Origin: Nocardioides immobilis
GTDB taxonomy: Bacteria; Actinomycetota; Actinomycetes; Propionibacteriales; Nocardioidaceae
Direction of reading: 5' to 3'
DNA: 64,000 nt
Assembly: GCF_003515065.1 (NCBI RefSeq)
Contig: NZ_QXGH01000016.1
Coordinates: 124,001-188,000, forward strand
A model generated the notes under the pieces. It was not told where the DNA came from and searched no databases. It was given only the letters and a program-made list of their open reading frames with translations. Position numbers and translations under genes: made by a program. Below, in pieces: positions 44,007-51,567 of this stretch (position 1 is the stretch's first letter; every line of letters starts with the position of its first letter).

Positions 44007-45004
44007 AGGATCACCCATCCGACGAGGCTGGCGACGCACGCGGCGACCACCAGGACGAGGGGCACGAACTGCTGGGTGAACTGGCGGCCGAACTGACCCA
44101 TCTCCATCGCTGCGAGCTTGATGTCCATCGCGGGTCCGACCACCCGGAACACGAGCTTCGCGGTGTCGGAGAACGCGGTCAGGCTCGCGGCGACGAACGC
44201 GTCGGCCTCGGAGCAGAGCGCGATCACGAACGCGAAGGCCGTCAGCGCAACGACGGCGAGGACCGGTTGGCCGGCCACGGCCTCGACGATCCGGACCGGG
44301 AGCAGCACGTTGATCGCGGCAGCGACGATGGCGCCCAGCACGAGGAACGCGGCTGCGGGCAGGAAGTCGTGCCACGCCGCTGCGACGAAGCGCCGCCACG
44401 GCGTCGCACCCTCGTGGTGGCCCAGACGGTCTCGGATGTCGGGGAGGCGCAGCGCCGGGAACCGCGCCGCCGCCACCACGTAGATCCAGCCGATCACCAT
44501 CGCCGTCAGCAGGGACGCGAGGAACCGCGCGCCGACCATGTCGACGCGGCCGGAGAAGGCGACCGCGGTGGACACCAGGACGGCAGGGTTGATGGCGGGC
44601 GCGGCGAGCATGAAGGTCAGCGCGACCGACGCGGGCAGGCCGCGGCGGGTCAGGCTGTTGGCGACGGGCACGACGGCGCACTCGCACGTCGGGAGCGCGA
44701 TGCCGGCGATGCCGGCGACCGGTACGGCGAGCGCCGGCCGCCGGGGAAGCACGCGCGACACGAACCTCTCCGTCAGCAGCGCCGAGATCACGCCGGACAG
44801 GACCACTCCCAGCACCAGGAACGGGATCGACTGAACGACGATCGCCAGGAAGACCGTCGCCCACGTCTGGAAGACGGCGGCATCCAGCACCGGGGCCAGG
44901 ACCCCCTGGAGCGGGTAGGCCGCGAGGAGCAGGCCGAGCATGATCCAGGGCTGCCAGCCGATGCCTTGATCGCGGCGCGCCTCGGTCGTCGTCTCCATGG
45001 TCAC
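44003..45004 (-). CDS. COG0701 (YcgR-like) permease
   Basis: A 333-residue protein with 8 or more membrane helices. Family motifs IALPTCECAVVPVANSLTRRG (metal-binding CEC), APAINPAVLVST and FVIALCSEADAFVAASL (second Cys) are visible. COG0701 permeases accompany YcgQ proteins and may move metals or metal complexes. The GTG at 45004 with GAGGAGGG upstream is chosen; ATG at 44998 is also possible. It is downstream of an HU gene with a Zur-like box and upstream of the YcgQ-like partner, suggesting zinc control. Confidence 0.88.
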   Translation of the reverse strand: MTMETTTEARRDQGIGWQPWIMLGLLLAAYPLQGVLAPVLDAAVFQTWATVFLAIVVQSIPFLVLGVVLSGVISALLTERFVSRVLPRRPALAVPVAGIAGIALPTCECAVVPVANSLTRRGLPASVALTFMLAAPAINPAVLVSTAVAFSGRVDMVGARFLASLLTAMVIGWIYVVAAARFPALRLPDIRDRLGHHEGATPWRRFVAAAWHDFLPAAAFLVLGAIVAAAINVLLPVRIVEAVAGQPVLAVVALTAFAFVIALCSEADAFVAASLTAFSDTAKLVFRVVGPAMDIKLAAMEMGQFGRQFTQQFVPLVLVVAACVASLVGWVIL

Positions 45005-45108
45005 GTTGCCCTCCTCGGCGCTCGTCGGCGGCTCAGCGTCGCACCCCAGGGCCGGATGATCGACCGGGTCGGCCCTTCATCCCCAGCCGGGGTGAGGGAG
45101 GCCGTCGA

Positions 45109-45384
45109 TCACTCAGCGACGAGGCGCCGGAACGCCGTGGCCGGCTTGAAAGCAGGCGCGACCGACGCCGCGATCTGGATCGCCTCACCTGTCTGCGGGT
45201 TCCTCCCGGCCCGCGCGGCGCGGTGGCGCCGCTCGAAGGTGCCGAAGCCGGCCAGGGCGACGGCGTCGCCGGCCGCGACGCCCTGCGCGATCCCGTCGAG
45301 GGTGGCGGTGACCGCTGCGGCGGCCTCCTGGGCGTTGAGCCCGGTCTGCTCGGCGACGCTCGCGATGAGTTCACTCCGGTTCAT
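45109..45384 (-). CDS. hup: HU-family DNA-binding protein
   Basis: A 91-residue HU: MNRSELIASVAEQTGLNAQEA, then GDAVALAGFGTFERRHRAARAGRNPQTGEAIQIAASVAPAFKPA, the canonical beta-arm and GRNPxTG. No Lys/Ala-rich tail, unlike the usual actinobacterial HupS. It may be a paralogue of the main HU. The promoter carries a Zur-like box, and the permease pair follows 104 bases downstream, so HU here appears tied to zinc status. Confidence 0.93.
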   Translation of the reverse strand: MNRSELIASVAEQTGLNAQEAAAAVTATLDGIAQGVAAGDAVALAGFGTFERRHRAARAGRNPQTGEAIQIAASVAPAFKPATAFRRLVAE

Positions 45385-45428
45385 TCTGAACACTCCTCCA
45401 CTGGTGGCACGGGCGGCTCGAACGCACG

Positions 45429-45458
45429 AAACTAGAAGCGAATGAGAACCATTGTCAA
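45429..45458 (-). promoter_or_regulatory. Promoter of HU gene with overlapping Zur-like box
   Basis: On the minus strand, TTGACA (45458-45453), an 18-base spacer and TAGTTT (45434-45429) form a consensus promoter, 44 bases before the HU start. The Zur-like box TGAGAACCATTGTCA (plus strand 45443-45457) covers the -35 and spacer. Over 18 bases it matches the perfect box at 41524 in reverse orientation at 15 positions. Confidence 0.7.
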
Positions 45459-45486
45459 TTTGGCCCGACGAGGGCATCCAACAAAG

Positions 45487-45502
45487 TAGAACGCGTTACA
45501 GT
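45487..45502 (+). promoter_or_regulatory. KstR-like operator overlapping a leaderless promoter
   Basis: TAGAACGCGTTACA (45487-45500) fits TnnAACnnGTTnnA exactly. TACAGT (45497-45502) is the -10 box, followed by 6 bases and ATG at 45509. Identical 14-mer and geometry occur at 1065-1080. Confidence 0.6.
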
Positions 45503-45508
45503 TTCTGC

Positions 45509-47044
45509 ATGCCGACGGTGCCCGCTCCCCTCCAGCCCGCCTACGACGTCGTGGTGGTCGGCTCCGGCGGCGGCGCGATGACCGCGGCCGCGCTGGCGGC
45601 GAAGGCCGGCCTGTCGACGCTGGTGCTCGAGCGCACGGCGCTCGTCGGCGGGACGTCGGCGTACTCCGGCGGCGCCTGCTGGCTGCCCGGCAGCGCGGTC
45701 CAGCAGCGGGCCGGGCTGCCCGACTCGACCGAAGGCGCCCGCGCCTACCTCGCCGCCGTGCTCGACGACCCCGACCCCGAGCGGGTCGAGGCGTTCCTGC
45801 AGCACGCGCCCGAGCTGGTCGCCGCGCTCGAGGCGGACGAGCTGATGGAGCTCGAGTGGATCCCGTTCTCGGAGTACTACGACGCCCCCGGCCGGGTCCC
45901 GATGGGCCGCTCGATCCAGCCGACGTCGATCCGGCGCGACCAGCTGGACCCTGGCGTCATGGCCCTGCTGCGGCCGCCGGTCGAGCGCGACCGGGCCGGC
46001 GCCGCGGGCCGGTCGACACTGTCGGGCGGTCAGGCCCTCATCGGCCGGCTGGCGGCGATGGTGGTCCGGGACGGCGGCACCCTCGCGACCGAGCACCACG
46101 TCGTCGACGTACGGCGGGAAGCCGGCCGGGTGACCGCCGTCGTCGTGGACACGCCCACCGGCCCGGTGGAGGTCGGTGCGACGCGCGGCGTGATCGTCGG
46201 CGCCGGCGGCTACGAGGGCAGCCAGGAGCTGCGGGCCCTGCACGGGACACCGGGCAGCGCCGAGTGGACGATGGCGCCCCGCGGCACCAACACCGGCGAC
46301 GTGATCGAGGCGTGCGCGAAGGCGGGCGCGGCGACCGACTACTCCGGCGAGGGCTGGTTCTGCCCCGGCCTCGCGCACCCCGACGGCAGCGGCACGTTCA
46401 CCCTCGGCTTCCGCGGCGGGCTGATGGTCGACCAGACCGGGCGTCGCTACGGCAACGAGTGCCTGCCGTACGACCGGTTCGGCCGGATCATGGCTGAGGC
46501 CCCGGAGCGGATCCCGTCGTGGTTCGTCTTCGACAACCGCGAGGGTGGCCGGCTCCCCGCGATCGCGATGCCGGAGGGCGACCCGGCCGACCACCTCGCG
46601 GCGGGCACCTGGGTCACCGCGGACACCGTCGCGGACCTCGCGCGCGCGATCGACGTCGACCCCGCGGTGCTGACGGCGACCGTGGAGCGGTTCAACGGCT
46701 TCGCCGAGTCCGGTGTCGACGAGGACTTCGGCCGGGGCGAGGACGAGTACGACACCTTCTTCGCCGGCGGCACCGGCCCCAACAAGGCGCTCACGCCGAT
46801 CGACCAGGCGCCGTACGTCGCCGCGCGTTTCGTGCTCTCCGACCTCGGCACCAAGGGCGGTCTCGTCACCGACGAGGCCGGGCGCGTGCAGGACGCCGCG
46901 ACCGGTCGGCCGATCCCCGGGCTGTACGCGACCAGCAATTCGGTCGCGTCGGTCTTCGGGTCGCGCTACCCCGCGCCGGGTGCGCCGCTCGGAGCGGCGA
47001 TGGTGTTCGCGTCGCTGGCCGTGCGCGACCTGCTGGCGGAGTAG
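45509..47044 (+). CDS. FAD-binding dehydrogenase, 3-ketosteroid-delta1-dehydrogenase-like
   Basis: A 511-residue flavoprotein of the fumarate reductase/KstD group. The N-terminal YDVVVVGSGGGAMTAAALAAK is the FAD Rossmann motif, LVLERTALVGGTSAYSGGACWLPG continues it, and C-terminal APYVAARFVLSDLGTKGGLVTDEAGRV and YATSNSVASVFGSRYPAPGAP are family typical. KstD desaturates the steroid A-ring; substrate is inferred from similarity and the KstR-like operator only. It is convergent with marR, whose coding end begins at the next base. ATG is likely leaderless. Confidence 0.85.
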   Translation: MPTVPAPLQPAYDVVVVGSGGGAMTAAALAAKAGLSTLVLERTALVGGTSAYSGGACWLPGSAVQQRAGLPDSTEGARAYLAAVLDDPDPERVEAFLQHAPELVAALEADELMELEWIPFSEYYDAPGRVPMGRSIQPTSIRRDQLDPGVMALLRPPVERDRAGAAGRSTLSGGQALIGRLAAMVVRDGGTLATEHHVVDVRREAGRVTAVVVDTPTGPVEVGATRGVIVGAGGYEGSQELRALHGTPGSAEWTMAPRGTNTGDVIEACAKAGAATDYSGEGWFCPGLAHPDGSGTFTLGFRGGLMVDQTGRRYGNECLPYDRFGRIMAEAPERIPSWFVFDNREGGRLPAIAMPEGDPADHLAAGTWVTADTVADLARAIDVDPAVLTATVERFNGFAESGVDEDFGRGEDEYDTFFAGGTGPNKALTPIDQAPYVAARFVLSDLGTKGGLVTDEAGRVQDAATGRPIPGLYATSNSVASVFGSRYPAPGAPLGAAMVFASLAVRDLLAE

Positions 47045-47515
47045 CTACGGACCGCAGACGTCGTCGGGGTTCAGCCGCTCGAGGACGGTCGCGCAGATCT
47101 TGTCGAGGTCTCGCACCTGCTCGCGGCTGAGTCCGTCGAAGAACACGTCCTTGACCAGGGCGGCGTGGTCGGGGGCCGCGTCCCGGATCGCCGCCAGGCC
47201 CTCGTCGGTGAGCTCGACGAAGGCGCCGCGTCGGTCGTCGTGGCACTCGACGCGCGCGACCAGGCCGCGGGCGGCCATCCGGGTCAGGTGCTTGGAGAGC
47301 CGGCTCTTCTCCCACTGCAGCTTCACGCCGAGGTCGCGCATCCGCACGCTGCCGGGCTGGTCGTCCGTCAGCGCCACCAGCACGTCGTAGTCCTGGAGCG
47401 ACAGCCCGCTCTTGGCCTGGAGCTCGCGACTGATCCGCGCGAACAGCTGGGCGTTGACGTCGAGCCAGGCGCGCCAGGTCTGCTGCTGTTCATCGTCGAG
47501 CCAGGGTTCGGTCAC
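47045..47515 (-). CDS. MarR-family transcription regulator
   Basis: A 156-residue winged-helix regulator. The core is YDVLVALTDDQPGSVRMRDLG, EKSRLSKHLTRMAARGLVARVECHDDRRG and the beta-wing FVELTDEGLAAI. The DRRG turn is a MarR hallmark. GTG at 47515 lies 6 bases after TAGAAT, so the mRNA is leaderless. It is convergent with the KstD-like gene and divergent from a PLD-like gene; its target could be itself. Confidence 0.92.
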   Translation of the reverse strand: MTEPWLDDEQQQTWRAWLDVNAQLFARISRELQAKSGLSLQDYDVLVALTDDQPGSVRMRDLGVKLQWEKSRLSKHLTRMAARGLVARVECHDDRRGAFVELTDEGLAAIRDAAPDHAALVKDVFFDGLSREQVRDLDKICATVLERLNPDDVCGP

Positions 47516-47521
47516 CGCACC

Positions 47522-47527
47522 ATTCTA
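47522..47527 (-). promoter_or_regulatory. -10 box of leaderless marR promoter
   Basis: Minus-strand TAGAAT is followed by 6 bases and GTG. The adjacent AGCCA-GTT-TGGTT stretch is weakly palindromic and could be the autoregulatory MarR site. Confidence 0.5.
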
Positions 47528-47576
47528 GCCAGTTTGGTTGACGCATCCACTTTCCGCGGAATGCGTGTGCCGTTCG

Positions 47577-47600
47577 CGTGACCGCGCGTGCGCGGTCACG
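47577..47600. repeat. Perfect 24-base inverted repeat upstream of second PLD-like gene
   Basis: CGTGACCGCGC (47577) and GCGCGGTCACG (47590) form an 11-pair stem with a GT loop. It lies 35 bases before the PLD-like start and 62 bases from marR. It could be a leader hairpin or a binding site. Confidence 0.65.
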
Positions 47601-47634
47601 ACGGATTCACCCGGCGGCGAAACCCTCGGAGAAC

Positions 47635-48843
47635 GTGATCGCCACCGAGTCGCCCCGCACCCTCCTGGTCGCCGTCCTCGTCCCGCTGGTCGTCGCCGCC
47701 GCGGCCCTCCACGCCAGCGGAGCCCAGCGAGGGTCCGACTCCGCTGCGGTCACCGTCGAAGAACGCGCGGCGGCCGGCTTCAGCCCACCCCGCCGCGCGA
47801 TCCTCGCCTCCGACCCGCGGCACCGCCCGCACGCGATCGCGGGCGCACTCGCCAGGTACGTCGACGCGGTGCCGGCAGGCGAGTACATCAAGGTCGAGAC
47901 CTACTTCCTCGGGTCGCGGATCACCTATCCCGCACTGGTGCGCGCGTTCCAGCGCGGGGTCCACGTCCAGGTGGTCCTCAACGGCTCGACCCGGCACCGC
48001 TACCCCCAGGGACCGCGCCTGGCCGACGTGCTCAACGCCGACCGCAGCGACCGGTCCTGGCTGGTGTTCACCGACCTGTCGGCACGCGGGCCCGAGGGGG
48101 TGACGTCGATCGACCACAACAAGGTGTGGCGCTTCTCCCAGGTCGGGGACCGCCGTTGGGTGACCGTCGTCGGCTCCTACAACAACACCGACTACTCCGA
48201 CACCCACGCCTTCAGCATGATGTGGTCGCTCGCGCTGCGACCGGTGTACGACGCGCTCGAGCAGACGTTCCAGGAGAGCCGGCTCGACCGCCCGGCCGGC
48301 CCGAACCCGATGCGGGAGTTCCGCGGCGCCGGCTGGTCGGCGTACGTCCTTCCGTCGACGATCCAGAGCCCCGACCAGGACCCGGTGATGAAGGCGCTCC
48401 GCTCGATCCCGGCCCGGGCGGGGACCGTCGTGCGGATCGCGATGTTCACCATGTGGGACTCCCGCGGAGAGTGGATCGCGGACCGGCTCGCCGCGATGGC
48501 GCGGCAGGGTGCGCGGGTCACCTTCGTCGCGGGACCGCTCGTCGGCCGGCTCCCGCAGGACGCGCTACGACGGGCGGGAGTGCGGATCGAGGGCGGGTGC
48601 TGGCCCTCGGACGGCACGTACGTGCACGACAAGGCGATGAGCGCGTCGTACGACGCTCCCGGCGGCCGCCGGTTCTGGACCTGGATCGGCTCCGACAACT
48701 GGACCACGCACACCATGAACTCGGACCAGACGGTGGTCGGGATCGAGGGACGCGACGTCCATCGCCAGTACCTGCGCCACTTCGGCGTGCTCACCGACCG
48801 GACGGACGTCGACCCGGACCGGTGCGACCTGTTCGACGAGTAG
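47635..48843 (+). CDS. Secreted phospholipase-D-like protein, second copy
   Basis: A 402-residue exported protein with signal-like LLVAVLVPLVVAAAALHASG. Degenerate HKD segments are SIDHNKVWRFSQVG and TYVHDKAMSASYD, the latter closer to HxKx4D. Similarity to the protein at 32460-33857 is in fold and signal, not in close sequence. GTG at 47635 has GGAG upstream. Substrate unknown. Confidence 0.83.
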   Translation: MIATESPRTLLVAVLVPLVVAAAALHASGAQRGSDSAAVTVEERAAAGFSPPRRAILASDPRHRPHAIAGALARYVDAVPAGEYIKVETYFLGSRITYPALVRAFQRGVHVQVVLNGSTRHRYPQGPRLADVLNADRSDRSWLVFTDLSARGPEGVTSIDHNKVWRFSQVGDRRWVTVVGSYNNTDYSDTHAFSMMWSLALRPVYDALEQTFQESRLDRPAGPNPMREFRGAGWSAYVLPSTIQSPDQDPVMKALRSIPARAGTVVRIAMFTMWDSRGEWIADRLAAMARQGARVTFVAGPLVGRLPQDALRRAGVRIEGGCWPSDGTYVHDKAMSASYDAPGGRRFWTWIGSDNWTTHTMNSDQTVVGIEGRDVHRQYLRHFGVLTDRTDVDPDRCDLFDE

Positions 48844-48848
48844 CCGGC

Positions 48849-49043
48849 TCAGGCGGCGTGGTGGTGGTGGTGGAAGCGGTCGTACCAGTGGTGGTGCTCG
48901 ACCACCTGGGCCTCGTGCTCCGCCTCGACGGCCCTCGCCCGGCGGCGCAGGAGGCCGGCCATCCGCAGCGTGCCGAGCCCCAGGATCAGCGCGATCGCGA
49001 CAGCCATGCCGATGAACCAGAGAACGTACTCGTTGGCGCTCAT
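48849..49043 (-). CDS. His-rich small membrane protein
   Basis: A 64-residue protein with one membrane helix (YVLWFIGMAVAIALILGL) then a basic segment (LLRRRARAVEAEHEAQ) and a C-terminal His cluster HHHWYDRFHHHHHAA. The cluster could bind zinc, nickel or copper. ATG at 49043. No known family recognised. Convergent with the PLD-like gene. Confidence 0.65.
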   Translation of the reverse strand: MSANEYVLWFIGMAVAIALILGLGTLRMAGLLRRRARAVEAEHEAQVVEHHHWYDRFHHHHHAA

Positions 49044-49171
49044 CTCGTCTCCCTTCGGTCGCCTCACTCCTCTGTCGACGGTACGCCGGAGGCGGCGACC
49101 CTGGTCAAGGTCCTTCGGCACTCCCGTGCGGGACCTCGGTCCGTGGGCGCTGACGCGCCTGCCAGGATGCC

Positions 49172-49649
49172 CATGGGCACAGCCTCGACTGCGAGATCCA
49201 GGCGCGGCTGCGCGACATCAACCTCGGCGGCCACGTCGACAACGTGGAGGCGATCCGGGTCCTCGACGAGGCGCGCTTGCAGTTCCTGCGGTTCGCACCG
49301 CTGCCCGCCCTCGACGCGTGACCGTCCGGGCCTGCTGCGGTCGGCGCCCGACGGGGTGACAGACCTGGTCGGCGCCCAGCGCGTCGACTACCACGCCGAG
49401 ATGCGGTTCGTGCCGTTCCAGCCGTTCCTCATGCGGTTGTGGGTCAGCCACATCGGCGGATCCTCGTTCACGGTCGCGTCCGAGATGCGGGTGCGTCCCG
49501 ACCATGCGCCTGCGCTGGTCGCCGAGACGACGATGGTGCTGTGGGACCCGAGGTCTGGCACGTCCTGGCGGCTGTCCGACGACCTCCGCAGCGACCTGGA
49601 GCAGTACGCCGGCGACCCGGTCGAGCTGCGGGAGCGTCCGCGCCGCTGA
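49172..49649 (+). pseudogene. Hotdog-fold acyl-CoA thioesterase gene with frameshifts
   Basis: A coherent thioesterase is spread across frames. After a possible ATG near 49172 the conserved first half LDCEIQARLRDINLGGHVDN and VLDEARLQFLRF occurs in one frame and stops at TGA about 49321. The second half resumes in another frame as PDGVTDLVGAQRVDYHAEM and PFLMRLWVSHIGGSSFTVAS to TGA 49649. At least one frameshift in the middle and another near the N-terminus. Decay product, or sequencing error. Confidence 0.7.
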
Positions 49650-49673
49650 CCGACGCGCCCTGCCTGAAGGCCG

Positions 49674-49751
49674 GAACCCGATCCCTGTGGGATCGGGTTC
49701 AGGCGAGCCGCCTGTCGGAATCGAACCGACGACCGACTTGCTCATTACGAG
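49674..49751 (-). repeat. Partial duplicate of tRNA-Thr 3' half plus its terminator (putative attachment-site copy)
   Basis: Minus-strand bases 49751-49706 repeat the tRNA-Thr gene from the anticodon loop through the T-arm and acceptor end, with a small change in the variable loop. Bases 49674-49700 hold a terminator hairpin GAACCCGATCCC/GGGATCGGGTTC, similar to that after the true tRNA. The intact copy lies at 53048-53120 in the same orientation, about 3.3 kb away. Confidence 0.75.
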
Positions 49752-49992
49752 CGGCGCCCCGCGCCAAGTTGTTCGAGGGGAAGCGCGGCACGCTGGTGGT
49801 GTTCGTCAGGTCGGCGATCATCAGTCGCAGGTAGTTCCTCGTGGCTAGACATGTCCGGTCAGTCGCACGGTGCGCTCCGACCTAGGGCGGGCCTAGCGTC
49901 AAAGTCAACGGACAGCCAGCTCGGGCGAGACCGCGCGAGTCGGGCAGTCCGCGGCGGCCACACTCAGCGCGCGACTACTTGGAGGAAACACG

Positions 49993-50136
49993 ATGCGGTT
50001 CTCTGTCCGCGTTCGTCGCGCCGCCGCTGCCACTCCCGTGCTCGGCTTGGCGGGCAGCGGTTCGCTGCACACAGCGGTCCTCGAGGCGGCCTCGCCCGCG
50101 ACCTACACCGTCGACTATGCGAAGGCATGGCGCTGA
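49993..50136 (+). CDS. Short ORF with signal-like N-terminus (possible fragment)
   Basis: A 47-codon ORF with GGAGGAA 6 bases before ATG. MRFSVRVRRAAAATPVLGLAG looks like a signal peptide; the rest ends TYTVDYAKAWR. Its stop overlaps the start of the interrupted hydrolase gene at 50127. It may be a small secreted peptide or the remains of a longer gene. No family recognised. Confidence 0.4.
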   Translation: MRFSVRVRRAAAATPVLGLAGSGSLHTAVLEAASPATYTVDYAKAWR

Positions 50137-50165
50137 CCATGGCTCCTCGCGAACACCCACCCGAG

Positions 50166-51557
50166 GTAAGAGTCCCCGGGAGTGGTGGGGTTTGGGGTAG
50201 GACGGCGGGGCTCCGTACGTAGAGGGGCCATCGGCGAGATCTTCGGTGTGAACGGCCAAGCACACACTGAAGGAGAACCACCGATGGCCCTACCCCAGTC
50301 TGCCCTGTCTGAGCTGCTCGAGGCGTTCCGTGCCGGTGATGGCGTGGATCTGATCCGTGAATCGGTCCACCTGGTGTTGCAGGAGTTGATAGAAGCCGAA
50401 GCGACCGAACGGATCGGCGCCGCGCCCTATGAGCGCACCGAGTCCCGGGTCACCGATCGCAACGGCAGCCGAGCGAAGCTGATCTCGACCAAGGCCGGTG
50501 ACGTCGAGCTGCGGATCCCCAAACTTCGCAAGGGCTCGTTCTTCCCCACGATCCTCGAACCGCGACGACGGATCGACCAGGCGCTGTACGCGGTGGTGAT
50601 GGAGGCCTACGTCCACGGCGTCTCGACGCGCAGTGTCGATGACCTGGTCTCCGCGCTCGGCATCGACTCGGGTATCTCCAAGTCGGAGGTCTCCCGGATC
50701 TGCGCCGGCCTGGACGAGACCGTCGGCGCGTTCCGCACCCGGCCCCTGGGCCACACCGAGTTCCCCTACGTCTACCTCGATGCCACCTACCTCAACGTCC
50801 GCAACACCACCGGTCAGGTGGTGTCGATGGCGGTCGTGGTCGCCACCGGGATCGCCGCTGACGGCTCCCGTGAGGTCCTCGGGCTCGACGTCGGGGACAG
50901 CGAGGACGAGACCTTCTGGCGCGGGTTCCTCACCAGCCTGAAGCAGCGTGGCTTGCAGGGTGTGCGGCTGGTGATCTCTGACCAGCACGCCGGGCTGGTC
51001 AAGGCGCTGAAGCGGTCCTTCCAAGGCGCCGGTCACCAGCGCTGCCGGGTCCACTTCGTGCGCAACCTCTTGGCTCACGTGCCCAAGTCCCACGCCGACA
51101 TGGTCGCCGCGGTGTTCCGCACCATCTTCGCCCAACCCGACGCCCAAGCCGTCAGCCAGACCTGGGACGAAGTCCGCGACCAGCTCGCCAAGTCGTTTCC
51201 CAAGATCGGGCCGCTGATGGACGAGGCGAAGGCCGAGGTCACCGCCTTCACAGCCTTCCCGCGGGCGCACTGGCAGAAGATCTGGTCCACCAACCCCCAA
51301 TCGAGCGGGTCAACAAGGAGATCAAGCGCCGCGCCCGCGTGGTCGGAATCTTCCCCAACCCCGCAGCCGTGATCAGGCTCGTCGGAGCAGTCCTGGCCGA
51401 CATGCACGACGAGTGGCAAGCCGGCGACCGCCGCTACCTCTCCGAAGGATCCATGGCGCTGCTCTACCCCGACAGCGATACTGGACCATCGCCGCCATCG
51501 ACAGCGGCGAGTAGGCACCGAGGATCACCTCAAAGCCCACCACGAACCGGGACTTGG
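50166..51557 (+). mobile_element. IS256-family insertion sequence
   Basis: An approximately 1.39-kb element. Terminal imperfect inverted repeats are AGAGTCCCCGGGAGTGGTGG on the left and, on the complement, AAGTCCCGGTTCGTGGTGG on the right. CCCACCCGAG flanks both ends (50156-50165 and 51558-51567) as a target duplication of 8-10 bases, as IS256 elements make. It interrupts a secreted hydrolase ORF in frame. Confidence 0.88.
50284..51514 (+). pseudogene. IS256-family transposase, frameshifted
   Basis: The DDE transposase opens MALPQSALSELLEAFRAGDG. First Asp is in VYLDATYLNVR, second in VISDQHAGLVKAL. At about 51295, just before the third acidic residue, the frame breaks: homologous sequence resumes in another frame as IERVNKEIKRRARVVGIF and LADMHDEWQAGDRRYLSEG. 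A second shift near 51485 precedes TIAAIDSGE and the TAG at 51512-51514. The element is therefore probably inactive unless frameshifting or error explains it. Confidence 0.88.
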
Positions 51558-51567
51558 CCCACCCGAG

